DNA of 64,000 nt from assembly GCF_040250305.1 (NCBI RefSeq), contig NZ_CP158190.1:2760001-2824000 (forward strand), given 5' to 3'. Made by a program: the position numbers and the translations under genes. Shown in pieces: positions 17,085-25,127 of the stretch. The DNA is from Peribacillus frigoritolerans. GTDB lineage: Bacteria > Bacillota > Bacilli > Bacillales > DSM-1321. The notes under the pieces were generated by a model that did no database searches, was not told the origin of the DNA, and saw only the letters and a program-made list of their open reading frames with translations. Position 1 is the first letter of the stretch. Every line of letters begins with the position of its first letter.

Positions 17085-17966
17085 TCAGTTCTCCAATATA
17101 CGTTCTTGATTAGGATTGCCCTGTAAAAGCAAATGGGAAGATGGCATTAGAATTTGATGCTCATGTAGAGCAGTCATCATTTCAAACCTTACGCTTCTCG
17201 ATGTTTCAAAGTAATCATCAGGTTTCACAAGGCCGACTATGCATAGTTCATATCCAACATATTTAAGATTCGGATTTAAATCCGTAATGCCGATGTATCT
17301 AAAATCCTCTTCAGGTGTACCATCTTCTAGCCTTAGAAGGCTTTCACCATACTTATCATTACAGATAATACATATATCCTCCAACAGCCGTTTTACCTTT
17401 TCAGGATTTTCTTGGTAACTTACTGTAATGCGTTCAATGATCCGCATTCTCCCTTTATTAAAATTTTGAATCGTCCTGATTTCACTGTGTGGGATGGTCA
17501 GCAATTTCCCTGACCATTCCCTGATCTGCATGAACCGGATACCTATTTCTTCTATTGTCCCAGAGCTTGTCCCATTGAATGTAACGAAATTCCCCACCCG
17601 GAATTCATTATCTGAAAGCCTTACAAATCCCAATAAGATATCCTTAAGCATTTGCTGAGCGGCAAAACCGATCACGACCCCTAAAATACCAGCTCCAGCT
17701 AAGATTCCTTTTAGGTCTATAAACTGTCCAATCAAATATATAAGGAAAAGCCCGGAAATACCGTACCTAAGAGAAGAACGAGTAACCCCCTGTATTGTTT
17801 TTTCGACTTCTTCGTCGAAAAAATTGGATCTTCTAAAGAACCATTCAACCAGTTTATTCAAAATATAATAAACCGCCAATAACAGTAAAGCCAATATGAA
17901 AAGCCTCAATAATAAAAATTCTTCCCAGTAATCCATAGCAAGCTCAGAAAATTTCAAGATATTCAT
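17085..17966 (-). CDS. MscS-family small-conductance mechanosensitive channel
   Basis: A 293-residue membrane protein with three N-terminal transmembrane segments (about 15-38, 68-88 and 92-112). The pore-lining helix is GILAGAGILGVVIGFAAQQM, and the MscS beta domain follows (LSDNEFRVGNFVTFNGTSSGTIEEI). It would release osmolytes when membrane tension rises. It resembles the YkuT/YfkC type of Bacillus. It lies 22 bp after the Spo0M-like gene and the two share a leader with a candidate Mn2+ riboswitch, an unusual context for a mechanosensitive channel. Confidence 0.9.
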   Translation of the reverse strand: MNILKFSELAMDYWEEFLLLRLFILALLLLAVYYILNKLVEWFFRRSNFFDEEVEKTIQGVTRSSLRYGISGLFLIYLIGQFIDLKGILAGAGILGVVIGFAAQQMLKDILLGFVRLSDNEFRVGNFVTFNGTSSGTIEEIGIRFMQIREWSGKLLTIPHSEIRTIQNFNKGRMRIIERITVSYQENPEKVKRLLEDICIICNDKYGESLLRLEDGTPEEDFRYIGITDLNPNLKYVGYELCIVGLVKPDDYFETSRSVRFEMMTALHEHQILMPSSHLLLQGNPNQERILEN

Positions 17967-17988
17967 GTTTTCACCTCCATTTTCACGT

Positions 17989-18381
17989 TTATTCAGAATC
18001 GATTAAAATCCAGTCATCATCCTTTCCTATTATCCCTTTATCAAGGATAAGTCTCGTTTTAAGGCGATAGGATACCCCTCGCTTATAAGGCTCCTTCAAT
18101 ATAGGCAGACAAAAGTTGAAAGGAATTTCGTTGCTTTCTCCTGAATTTATCTCCCTTGTAGATAAAATGGTGCTCGTTTTAAGGATCTCTTCCATTCCCG
18201 TAGAATGAGTATCCATGATCAAATCACATTCAATCCTCCTTATTCTTTGCGCAAGAGTACCACCCTTAATCAAAAAATATCCATTTATGCATTCACCAGA
18301 TTTATACGTATTTTTCGGAAGGATTAAATCTATTTGTGCAGAACCTATCCCTAAAAGTAACAAAGATTTTCTAAGTATCAA
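17989..18381 (-). CDS. Spo0M-like (arrestin-fold) protein, short form
   Basis: A 130-residue protein similar to the first half of the sporulation-control protein Spo0M. LLLGIGSAQIDLILPKNTYK and GECINGYFLIKGGTLAQRIR correspond to the start of the Spo0M arrestin-like domain, and the middle STREINSGESNEIPFNFCLP fits the same fold. Full Spo0M proteins are about 250 residues, so this is either a short family member or a truncated one; no disrupted remainder is visible after the stop. It is the first gene after the riboswitch-like leader at 18505-18637 and is followed closely by mscS. Its role is unknown. Confidence 0.7.
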   Translation of the reverse strand: MILRKSLLLLGIGSAQIDLILPKNTYKSGECINGYFLIKGGTLAQRIRRIECDLIMDTHSTGMEEILKTSTILSTREINSGESNEIPFNFCLPILKEPYKRGVSYRLKTRLILDKGIIGKDDDWILIDSE

Positions 18382-18465
18382 CTAATACACTCCATTTATA
18401 TTTATTTGTTTTTCTACTAAACCCACATGTTTATACATTTCCGTAAGGGCTGCATGATCTGGACT

Positions 18466-18498
18466 ACAAAAAAACCTTTACCATTTTGGTAAAGGTTT
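18466..18498 (-). terminator. Terminator in the Spo0M-like/mscS leader
   Basis: A perfect 11-bp stem (AAACCTTTACC / GGTAAAGGTTT) is followed on the minus strand by a run of seven or more T. It lies about 85 bp before the Spo0M-like start and after the aptamer-like region. Its first arm is also complementary to the second arm of the hairpin at 18512-18536, so the two structures are mutually exclusive. Confidence 0.85.
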
Positions 18499-18504
18499 AC
18501 TAAA

Positions 18505-18637
18505 AGAAAATAGACCTTTACCAATAGGTAAGGTCTGGCTAACAACAATATGCTGCCAACAACACCGAGAGCAAGAGCTCCGTAATGACGACATTGTTGT
18601 ATAAGCTACTCCCCTTTGGAGAATGTATTCAAGTATA
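18505..18637 (-). promoter_or_regulatory. Candidate yybP-ykoY (Mn2+) riboswitch
   Basis: The minus-strand leader has the conserved elements of the yybP-ykoY class in order. AAAGGGGAGTAGC (about 18605-18617) is the L1 box. CGTCATTACGG (18580-18590) is the L3 box. A variable paired region follows, and then GCCAGACCTTACC leads into an expression platform. The platform is a hairpin at 18512-18536 that competes with the terminator at 18466-18498. The class senses Mn2+ and switches genes on. The downstream genes (Spo0M-like, mscS) are not classic manganese exporters. Assignment is from motif recall and needs a covariance-model search. Confidence 0.72.
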
Positions 18638-18643
18638 TAATTT

Positions 18644-18673
18644 ATAATACGGTAGGATTAGAAAGTTTGTCAA
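18644..18673 (-). promoter_or_regulatory. Sigma-A promoter of the Spo0M-like/mscS leader
   Basis: On the minus strand a perfect TTGACA (18668-18673) lies 18 bp from TATTAT (18644-18649). Transcription would begin near 18637, just before the riboswitch candidate. Confidence 0.75.
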
Positions 18674-18965
18674 ACCTTTATATTTTATTTTTTTTAGGAG
18701 CTGCCCGGTTAATTCGAGGTCTTTGTACATATCTTGATATTAATGAAAATATAATGAATTAACATGTCCCGTTATTGAAAAAGAATTAACTGCTGGGTTT
18801 TAACTAGGCCAGTTCGTGGAATATGAAGTATGTAACAGTAGTGACCTTCTATTTACAACGCCGCTTTCAAAAAGAATAATATGAACAAATTATGTATATT
18901 TAATGGAAAACTAAAATTATATTTAAAAATTAACAAGATTTCTCTTTTACTTACGCCAATCATGT

Positions 18966-18991
18966 TGTAATATAAATGTAACAATTGTAAT
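18966..18991 (+). promoter_or_regulatory. WalR box upstream of iseA
   Basis: TGTAAT and TGTAAC separated by 5 bases (18966-18982) match the WalR/YycF direct repeat TGTWAH-N5-TGTWAH. A third TGTAAT follows at 18986-18991. In B. subtilis iseA is a WalR-repressed gene, so site and gene support each other. Confidence 0.75.
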
Positions 18992-19045
18992 ATTTATTAA
19001 ACTTTCGTTACATAAGTATCCTATTAGGGATTGGGGAGATTAATT

Positions 19046-19579
19046 ATGAAAAAATCTTTAGGTATGCTATTATCCATTATCATTTTATTTTTCACTCTAA
19101 GTGGTCAGGTTACCGCAAAAACGACATCACAGAATTTGTCTGATGCAAATGCATTAAAGATAGCCGATAATGCCAGCAAACATTTTTGGAATGCTTTACA
19201 TGGATATAAAACCCGTTCATGTTCACAAAAAACTTTCAATTATAAAGGGACAGAGTATTCGTACCTTTGCAAAGAGTTTAATACAAAAGATAAATTGACT
19301 ACCTACTTAGCAGAGACATTTACTAATAATGCAGTTGAAAAAGGGCTGACCAAATATAATTACATTACTCATAAAGGGAAATTAGCCCGTCCAGTCGGAG
19401 ACGGCTTCAGCATGTTAGAGTGGAGAAAAGCAAAAATTAAATTGGTTTATCAAAAACTAAACGTTAGGTCCTACAACTTAACTGTACCTACCGTCGACGG
19501 TGAGTCAGTAAAAAGAACGGTTACCTTTTATAAATCCGGATCCACTTGGAAAGTCAATCAGTTCGATGCAGTTCAATAA
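19046..19579 (+). CDS. iseA: Secreted DL-endopeptidase inhibitor IseA (YoeB)
   Basis: A 177-residue exported protein that in B. subtilis binds cell-wall DL-endopeptidases and protects the wall from autolysis. The signal peptide covers about residues 1-24 (MKKSLGMLLSIIILFFTLSG, cleavage after VTA). The mature part has LSDANALKIADNASK, FNYKGTEYSYLCKEFNTKDKL and the tail VTFYKSGSTWKVNQ, as in IseA. ATG at 19046 was preferred to the upstream in-frame TTG because GGGGAG lies 8 bases before it. The WalR box upstream and the adjacent strong terminator suggest a single-gene, cell-wall-stress unit. The main uncertainty is the name, since it rests on remembered family motifs. Confidence 0.78.
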   Translation: MKKSLGMLLSIIILFFTLSGQVTAKTTSQNLSDANALKIADNASKHFWNALHGYKTRSCSQKTFNYKGTEYSYLCKEFNTKDKLTTYLAETFTNNAVEKGLTKYNYITHKGKLARPVGDGFSMLEWRKAKIKLVYQKLNVRSYNLTVPTVDGESVKRTVTFYKSGSTWKVNQFDAVQ

Positions 19580-19596
19580 AAAGTTGGTTTAAATGT

Positions 19597-19655
19597 AACA
19601 CCTCATATGCCGTATAGTTCGTTAAAAACTATATTCCATATGAGGTGTTTTTCTG
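19597..19655 (+). terminator. Intrinsic terminator of iseA
   Basis: AACACCTCATATG pairs with CATATGAGGTGTT, enclosing an inner TATAGTT / AACTATA stem, and is followed by TTTTTC on the plus strand. It lies about 20 bp past the stop. Confidence 0.88.
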
Positions 19656-19703
19656 TTTTCCCTTTTATCTTGAGAAATCTTTTCACATCATGGAACTTTA
19701 AAA

Positions 19704-19730
19704 ACAAAAAAACACAGCTAGGTTGCTGTG
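19704..19730 (-). terminator. Terminator of the padR/HAAS operon
   Basis: On the minus strand GGCACAGC and GCTGTGTT form a short stem with a 6-nt loop followed by TTTTTTGTTTTT. It lies just past the stop at 19733. Confidence 0.75.
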
Positions 19731-19732
19731 CC

Positions 19733-20722
19733 TTAACGGATTTTTGCCTTTCGAAAGCCTTGATAGGAATCATAGGCGGCAAAAAAGATTGTGATGAGTA
19801 TGAGACCCCAGTAAATCGAGGTTTTCCAATCATCGATTGAAAATAGTGTTTTTTGGTATGCAATGAATTCGGGGTTCAATAAATTAGGATTACTGATGAT
19901 GATGATGAAAGTCAAAGTGGACAACAGCTGGTATATAGCATGGAATATAGCTAATTTCAGGGTCCATTGTCTTAAAAATAATTTATAAATCGCCAAGAGA
20001 ACCCCAATGATAACGACGCAAGATACCGGCAGCCAATAGGTATTCAATACCTCTTGATTAAAAGAGGGTGTCACGAAAATGAGACTGTCATTTCTTTTTT
20101 CATAGACGCCCAAGAGGTTTGCTGCATTGAAATAAAGGGCCGTGAATACAGAAAGACCTAACAAACTTGCAAATATCTCGATCATGGATATCGCTTTTTG
20201 CTTTGAAATGTTCTGAATATCTTTTAGGTTTTCCGGTGTCCATGGTTTCAAGTCTTTGGTTAAAGGCGACTGATCTTTTGAAGTATCCATGCGTTCTAAA
20301 ATGGCAAATGAGAGCGTCAGCCAGAAAAACACTTGGATACCTGTACTGATGATACCGGAAATTCCTTTCCCGATTATTTTTAAAATTGCTTCCATAACCG
20401 TATTCCCCGTATCCTGAAGCGGATTATCCCCTAATAATGCGATCAGAGAAATGACTGCAGCGATTGGTAAAATCATTTTAAGCAGACTGATATAAACATC
20501 ATAATAACGCGGTCCAATCAGATGCATTGGCCGATCGCGATAACCACTTGCCAGTGTAACCGGATCTCCTAATTTTAAAAGTACCGCTTTCACGTCTTGC
20601 TCCGTATGATCCTCCGGAAGCATATCTTCGATTGTAGATTGAAGCTCAAGCGCAATATCCGCGCGGTTTTTTTCTGGCAGCCTGCGGGTAACTTCCTGAA
20701 TATAAAGTTCAATCAGCTCCAT
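19733..20722 (-). CDS. HAAS-domain membrane protein, PadR partner
   Basis: A 329-residue integral membrane protein. The N-terminal 75 residues form a HAAS-type helical domain (YIQEVTRRLPEKNRADIALE, a leucine-rich middle, KLGDPVTLASGYR). About six to seven hydrophobic segments follow, with the family GPRYYDVYISLLKMILPIAA loop. HAAS proteins are typically encoded next to PadR regulators and are thought to sense or relay signals at the membrane; the exact function is unknown. The gene overlaps padR by 14 bp, so translation is probably coupled. It is unlikely to be a transporter by itself. Confidence 0.82.
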   Translation of the reverse strand: MELIELYIQEVTRRLPEKNRADIALELQSTIEDMLPEDHTEQDVKAVLLKLGDPVTLASGYRDRPMHLIGPRYYDVYISLLKMILPIAAVISLIALLGDNPLQDTGNTVMEAILKIIGKGISGIISTGIQVFFWLTLSFAILERMDTSKDQSPLTKDLKPWTPENLKDIQNISKQKAISMIEIFASLLGLSVFTALYFNAANLLGVYEKRNDSLIFVTPSFNQEVLNTYWLPVSCVVIIGVLLAIYKLFLRQWTLKLAIFHAIYQLLSTLTFIIIISNPNLLNPEFIAYQKTLFSIDDWKTSIYWGLILITIFFAAYDSYQGFRKAKIR

Positions 20723-21056
20723 CTTCTCCCTCTCCTTTTAATAATATATAAAGCTCTTGAGAAGTTTTTTCCCATTCTTCCTTTAACTGAGTGTAGATTT
20801 CTCCCCCATAATCACTTAAAGAATAGTACTTGCGCGGCCTACTTTCAGAAGTATCCCAGCTGCTGGTCACCAATTCTTGTTTTTCCAGGCGGCGAAGTAA
20901 AGGATATAAAGTACTTTGATCAATGGTAATTCCCGACTTCTCTAAACGCTGGACAAGCGAGTACCCATACTGAGGGGTTTTGAGCTGACTCAGAACAGCT
21001 AAGGTCAAAGTGCCTCTGCGCAGCTCAGTGGTTAATGAATTCAGTAAAGTGCTCAT
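20709..21056 (-). CDS. PadR-family transcriptional regulator
   Basis: A 115-residue winged-helix repressor. It has the PadR core LTLAVLSQLKTPQYGYSLVQRL, TIDQSTLYPLLRRLEKQELV and SRPRKYYSLSDYG, followed by a short dimerisation helix. It probably represses itself and the overlapping HAAS membrane gene until an effector binds. ATG at 21056 follows AGAGGTGAT. The upstream DNA carries repeated CATAGTAT-type elements that could be its operator. Confidence 0.88.
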   Translation of the reverse strand: MSTLLNSLTTELRRGTLTLAVLSQLKTPQYGYSLVQRLEKSGITIDQSTLYPLLRRLEKQELVTSSWDTSESRPRKYYSLSDYGGEIYTQLKEEWEKTSQELYILLKGEGEDGAD

Positions 21057-21069
21057 CCAATCACCTCTT

Positions 21070-21120
21070 CCCTATACTATGTGACGTACACCATACCTTA
21101 TACTATGCATCATACACTAT
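21070..21120 (-). promoter_or_regulatory. Probable padR promoter/operator
   Basis: On the minus strand the 50 bp before the ribosome site hold two CATAGTATA blocks (around 21072-21080 and 21096-21104) alternating with GTGTAT and GTGTAC. Repeats of this kind at the start site are typical of PadR autoregulation. The exact -10/-35 was not decided. Confidence 0.45.
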
Positions 21121-21170
21121 TTTAGTTCTTATAACACCATAAAAATGAAAATATATTCTATTTAAAGCAT

Positions 21171-21420
21171 AAAAAAGAGAAGCGTTTCACGCCTCACCCA
21201 GACTGCAGACAAACTTGATGATAATTGAGTTTGTCTGTCTTTTTTAGTTTTTTTAATAATTGGCCGTTGATTGGAACGTAAGGCACTCGCTTTTCGCAGG
21301 CGGTCCGGGAGCCTCCTCGGCGCCTTTACGCCTGCGGGGTCTCCCTTGGACACGCTTTTCCCGCAGGAGTCTCGCACACCCGCTCCAAAAATGATTATTT
21401 TGGTTAACTGGTGCCAATAA
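21171..21420. repeat. Interspersed IS1182-related repeat, copy B (non-coding)
   Basis: It opens with an AT-flanked hairpin acting as a minus-strand terminator (GCGT-TTC-ACGC core, TTTTTT at 21171-21176). Next is AGACAAACTTGAT pairing with ATTGAGTTTGTCT. The GC-rich module has GGCACTCGC, GAGCCTCCTCGGC, GCCTGCGGGGTCTCCC and CCCGCAGGAGTCTCGC. It has no transposase sequence. It lies 8 bp past the glycerate kinase stop and probably provides its terminator. Confidence 0.75.
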
Positions 21421-21427
21421 CATTTGA

Positions 21428-22573
21428 TTACCCTCTATATTTAATCGCTGCTAAAAAAGTCCGCATTACCTGTTCGGCTGAAACTTCCAACAATTCTGCT
21501 CCTCTTCCCATGGCTTCCTTTAAAGGCATAGGAGCGTTCACCAAACTATGAACACTAGTTATTCCATGGTCATATAAAACTTCAATACCTGTTCCGATCG
21601 ACCCAGCTAAAACAAATACGGGAATACCATGCTTTTTAGCTTCTTGTGCAACTCCCATTGGTGTTTTGCCCGAAACAGTCTGGTAATCGATTTGGCCCTC
21701 ACCCGTAAAGACACAATCGGCATCGGACAATTTTTCACCCAGTTTTGTGTACTCCATAACAATATCGATGCCCCTTTTTGTTTCTGCACGGAAAAAGGCT
21801 TGAAATGCACCACCAATTCCACCTGCAGCACCGGCGCCTGCTTTATCATGCAAGTGTATGCCTGTCTTGATTTCCACCAAATCAGCCCATGATGATAAAG
21901 CTTTATCAAGCATATCAACCATGTCAGGAGTCGCCCCTTTTTGAGGTCCGAATACACTTGATGCCCCATCGGGACCGACTAATGGATTTTGGACATCCGA
22001 GGCAATCAAAAACTCGGAATCTGCTATTCTGGAATCAAAATCCTCCATATTAATTTCTGATATCCGCGATAATTCGGCACCCCCGAACCCCAACGATTTA
22101 CCATCTTCATCAAACACCTTCATTCCCAAAGCCTGGAGCATACCGACACCGCCATCATTGGTAGCGCTTCCGCCAACCGCTAAAATGAACTTTCGACAGC
22201 CATCATTCAATGCCATTTGAATAAGCTCCCCTGTTCCGTATGTTGTAGTGATCAATGGGTTCAACTCATCTGGATCGACTAGGCACAGACCGGATGCACT
22301 GGCCATTTCAATCACGCATGTTTCCTGATCGCCCAATATTCCATATGCTGCTTGAACTTCTTCAAGTAAAGGTCCCTTAACTGTCACTTCGACTTTTCGA
22401 CCATTCGTAGCTGCAACAAGACTATCCATCGTACCTTCCCCGCCATCCGCTGCAGGAATTAATTCTGTCTTCGCATCCGGCAGTGCCTTCCTGACCCCTC
22501 GCTCGATTGCTTTGGAAGCTTCTAATGCTGACAAACTTCCTTTATAGGAATCTGGTGCAATAACAATTTTCAT
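21428..22573 (-). CDS. glxK: Glycerate 2-kinase (GarK/GlxK family)
   Basis: A 381-residue kinase that phosphorylates D-glycerate to 2-phosphoglycerate. Family signatures are IVIAPDSYKGSLSALEASKA at the N-terminus, PAADGGEGTMDSL near residue 40, ILAVGGSATNDGGVGMLQALG near 130 and CVFTGEGQIDYQTVSGKTP near 285. Length is normal. It is a single gene with ATG at 22573 after GGGGGA; repeat copy B serves as its terminator. The neighbours do not supply a glycerate pathway, so its source substrate cannot be read from context. Confidence 0.93.
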   Translation of the reverse strand: MKIVIAPDSYKGSLSALEASKAIERGVRKALPDAKTELIPAADGGEGTMDSLVAATNGRKVEVTVKGPLLEEVQAAYGILGDQETCVIEMASASGLCLVDPDELNPLITTTYGTGELIQMALNDGCRKFILAVGGSATNDGGVGMLQALGMKVFDEDGKSLGFGGAELSRISEINMEDFDSRIADSEFLIASDVQNPLVGPDGASSVFGPQKGATPDMVDMLDKALSSWADLVEIKTGIHLHDKAGAGAAGGIGGAFQAFFRAETKRGIDIVMEYTKLGEKLSDADCVFTGEGQIDYQTVSGKTPMGVAQEAKKHGIPVFVLAGSIGTGIEVLYDHGITSVHSLVNAPMPLKEAMGRGAELLEVSAEQVMRTFLAAIKYRG

Positions 22574-23222
22574 GCTTAATCCCCCTATGAATATATTTTT
22601 ATATTAATTTAATTATAATCTTCGGAAATATTTTAATCATATACAAAAAATGATTTTACCTTCAAAAGTATAAGAATGCTAAAGGCGTAAACTAACGCCC
22701 CCCTTTAAAACGGGAAAGCCACTAATCATTCACGAAAATGATCGTCATCAATTGGGGGATCATTCACGGAAAAAATTTGCCCATTTTTTAAAATGTAATT
22801 ATTGGCGTTATCGGCATCACCGGGGGAATCGGTGATAATGATTAGTGAAATGATGCTTCATCAAGTTTTTATTGCGAAACAGCTCGATGAAAAAAACACT
22901 AAAAATTATTGGTTGATGACTTACTAAAAGAGCATTCGATTGATGGGAGACTTGAACGGATTGGAATGAAATTAGGACATCCCTCTCAAGTGGAATGACG
23001 GATATGAAATTAAATCGGTTAAATAAGAGTGAAGTTGATCGAGTAACTGCAACAATTTATCCTTAGTAACTTAAATATCGGGGTGTGTACATCCAATAAA
23101 AATCAACTAATCACCGTTGCTGCATGATCCATAACGTTGCAGTTAACCAAGTTGGATATGCCAATCGAAAAGGAGAAGTTGAAAAATGTTGTGAGAACAA
23201 GACTGCTTACGTTCTATTCCTA
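22574..23222. other. Gene-poor stretch with a decayed small frame
   Basis: About 650 bp without an intact gene. Between about 22790 and 23000 the plus strand shows pieces that read as one small protein if three indels are allowed (VIIGVIGITGGIG, MISEMMLHQVFIAKQLDE, HSIDGRLERIGMKLGHPSQ). This suggests a dead small gene with one membrane segment. Its family was not recognised. Confidence 0.35.
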
Positions 23223-23251
23223 TTAAGACCATGCATTGGATTCTGTATAAT
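23223..23251 (+). promoter_or_regulatory. Sigma-A promoter of the glutamate-synthase-like gene
   Basis: TTAAGA (23223-23228) lies 17 bp before a perfect TATAAT (23246-23251), giving a start about 50 bp before the ATG at 23309. Confidence 0.65.
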
Positions 23252-23308
23252 TGATCGAGTTACCGAGTAGATTAACAATACATGATTTTTTTAACCAGGA
23301 GGGATTGA

Positions 23309-24916
23309 ATGAGTGCTATCGCAAATCTTTTAATTATCCTTGGATTTACCGTTATCTTCATCATTATAATTGTCTTGGTTTTCCTATTACTTTATATGGT
23401 TTTCTTTGACCGAATGCAGAAGCATCATGCAATTTTAAGGAATTACCCCGTGCTTGGGAGAATTCGTTACTTTCTGGAAAAAATCGGGCCTGAAATGCGG
23501 CAATATTGGTTTAACAGTGATAACGAAGGAAAACCCTTCTCCCGGGATGACTATGAACATATGGTGAAAAGTTCAAAATATTTACGGGATGTCATAGGTT
23601 TTGGCTCAAAACGGGATTTTGATGAAGAAGGCTTCTTTGTTAAAAACAGCATGTTTCCAAAGTTAGCCGAAGAAGAAAAATACGATCGAGAAACAAAAGT
23701 GACGACTAAAAGATACATTCTATTAAAAGACCCACTTTTCTCACAGCGAGAGGAAAAATGGGGAGATGAAGTATCCTCTGCGTTCTTATTGGATGATGAA
23801 GATGCCGTGATCATCGGCCCAAACACCAAGAATCCCTTTCGATTAAAAGGGCTTATCGGCATGTCCGCCATGAGTTATGGTTCTTTAGGGAAGAACGCAA
23901 TCACTGCCCTTTCTGAGGGATTGGCTGCAGCAAAAGGCACATGGATGAATACAGGGGAAGGCGGACTTTCTCCTTATCATTTAATCGGCGGTGTGGATAT
24001 AATCATGCAAATCGGTCCAGCCATGTTTGGGGTTCGTGATAGTATCGGCGAAATGGATTGGGATGAGTTAAAAAGAAAAAGTGAAATACCCGAAATCAAA
24101 GCATTTGAAATCAAATTGGCTCAAGGTGCCAAAACTCGCGGAGGGCATATCGATGCTGAAAAAGTGAATCCGGAAATCGCTGATATCCGCAAGGTCGTAC
24201 CGTTCAAAGCGATTGATAGTCCGAATCGGTTTCATCAATTCAATGACGTAAAATCCATGTGCGATTTTATCGAAAAAATCAGGGAACATACAGGTATCCC
24301 GGTCGGCATCAAAATGGTCATCGGTGGCAATGACAGTGTTGAAGAGCTTGCTAGCTACATGAAAGAAACCGGGAAAGGTCCGGATTTCATTTCATTGGAT
24401 GGCGGTGAAGGCGGCACTGGTGCATCTTATCAGGAATTGATCGATAGCGTAGGATTACCGATAAAATCCGCTTTGCCGATTTTAGTATCTACTTTGGAAA
24501 AATACGGTGTCCGCAATCGCGTTAAAATCATTGCCTCCGGTAAATTGTTCACGCCTGATAGAATAGCGATAGCTCTAGCCATGGGAGCCGACCTTGTTAA
24601 CATAGCTCGAGGTTTCATGATTGCGATAGGATGTATACAGACGATGAAATGTCAATCCAATGCTTGTCCTGTCGGGGTAGCAACCACTGATCCTGAATTG
24701 CAAAAGGCACTTGTCATTGATGAAAAGAAATACCGTGTGGTCAACTTTCTTGTTACGCTTAGAAAAGGATTATTTAGAATCTCAGCCGCTGCTGGTTTAG
24801 ATTCGCCGATCCATTTTCAACCTAAGCACATTAGCTATAAGGACGATAAAGGAATTGTCACATCCCTTGAAGATATTATGAACGAAGTTAAGGGACAAAT
24901 AGGTGTCAGGCAATGA
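23309..24916 (+). CDS. FMN-binding glutamate-synthase-like protein (YerD type)
   Basis: A 535-residue protein with an N-terminal membrane anchor (residues 9-31) and a glutamate synthase FMN-binding barrel. Visible parts are IGMSAMSYGSLGKNAITALS near 185, MNTGEGGLSPYH near 215, PDFISLDGGEGGTGASY near 355 and the [3Fe-4S] cysteines in GCIQTMKCQSNACPVG near 440. It lacks the amidotransferase domain, so it is not a full glutamate synthase. Members are common beside other metabolic genes and their reaction is not firmly known. ATG at 23309 follows CAGGAGGGATTGA. It is monocistronic with a strong terminator. Confidence 0.88.
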   Translation: MSAIANLLIILGFTVIFIIIIVLVFLLLYMVFFDRMQKHHAILRNYPVLGRIRYFLEKIGPEMRQYWFNSDNEGKPFSRDDYEHMVKSSKYLRDVIGFGSKRDFDEEGFFVKNSMFPKLAEEEKYDRETKVTTKRYILLKDPLFSQREEKWGDEVSSAFLLDDEDAVIIGPNTKNPFRLKGLIGMSAMSYGSLGKNAITALSEGLAAAKGTWMNTGEGGLSPYHLIGGVDIIMQIGPAMFGVRDSIGEMDWDELKRKSEIPEIKAFEIKLAQGAKTRGGHIDAEKVNPEIADIRKVVPFKAIDSPNRFHQFNDVKSMCDFIEKIREHTGIPVGIKMVIGGNDSVEELASYMKETGKGPDFISLDGGEGGTGASYQELIDSVGLPIKSALPILVSTLEKYGVRNRVKIIASGKLFTPDRIAIALAMGADLVNIARGFMIAIGCIQTMKCQSNACPVGVATTDPELQKALVIDEKKYRVVNFLVTLRKGLFRISAAAGLDSPIHFQPKHISYKDDKGIVTSLEDIMNEVKGQIGVRQ

Positions 24917-25091
24917 ACAATCCACCGCCCAGATTATTTGATGGGCGGTGGTTTTTTCTTAATATAGGATGCAAAAATGTATCAGGCGTGTAATCGAAAT
25001 ATCCCCCTGCCTCCCACTTTTCCCTTCCCATTAGCTCCCCATAGTGATAATAAACATAGGCTGCAGCAATAAAAGCCGTTTTAGACGACAT
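24906..25091 (-). CDS. Possible small protein of unknown function
   Basis: A 61-codon frame starts 36 bp after the MBL gene on the same strand. Its first 45 residues look protein-like (AFIAAAYVYYHYGELMGREK, rich in aromatic residues). The last 15 are encoded by the terminator hairpin of the opposite gene, and the ribosome site is weak. It may be a real short tail gene of the MBL operon or chance. The family was not recognised. Confidence 0.35.
   Translation of the reverse strand: MSSKTAFIAAAYVYYHYGELMGREKWEAGGYFDYTPDTFLHPILRKNHRPSNNLGGGLFIA
24922..24957 (+). terminator. Intrinsic terminator of the glutamate-synthase-like gene
   Basis: CCACCGCCCA (24922-24931) pairs perfectly with TGGGCGGTGG (24942-24951), followed by TTTTTT. 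Confidence 0.9.
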
Positions 25092-25127
25092 GAGCTAAAA
25101 TCTTTCGATACGTTAGCATTCAAAATA

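Noticed and set aside
18478..18594. 38-codon minus-strand frame (MSSLRSSCSRCC...)
   Set aside because: It lies wholly in the riboswitch-like leader and its stop falls in the terminator stem. There is no ribosome site at a proper distance. It is a shadow of RNA structure.
21162..21377. 71-codon minus-strand frame in repeat copy B
   Set aside because: The frame is produced by the GC-rich repeat module (Arg/Ser-rich) and a similar spurious frame occurs in copy C at 28302-28514. No ribosome site.
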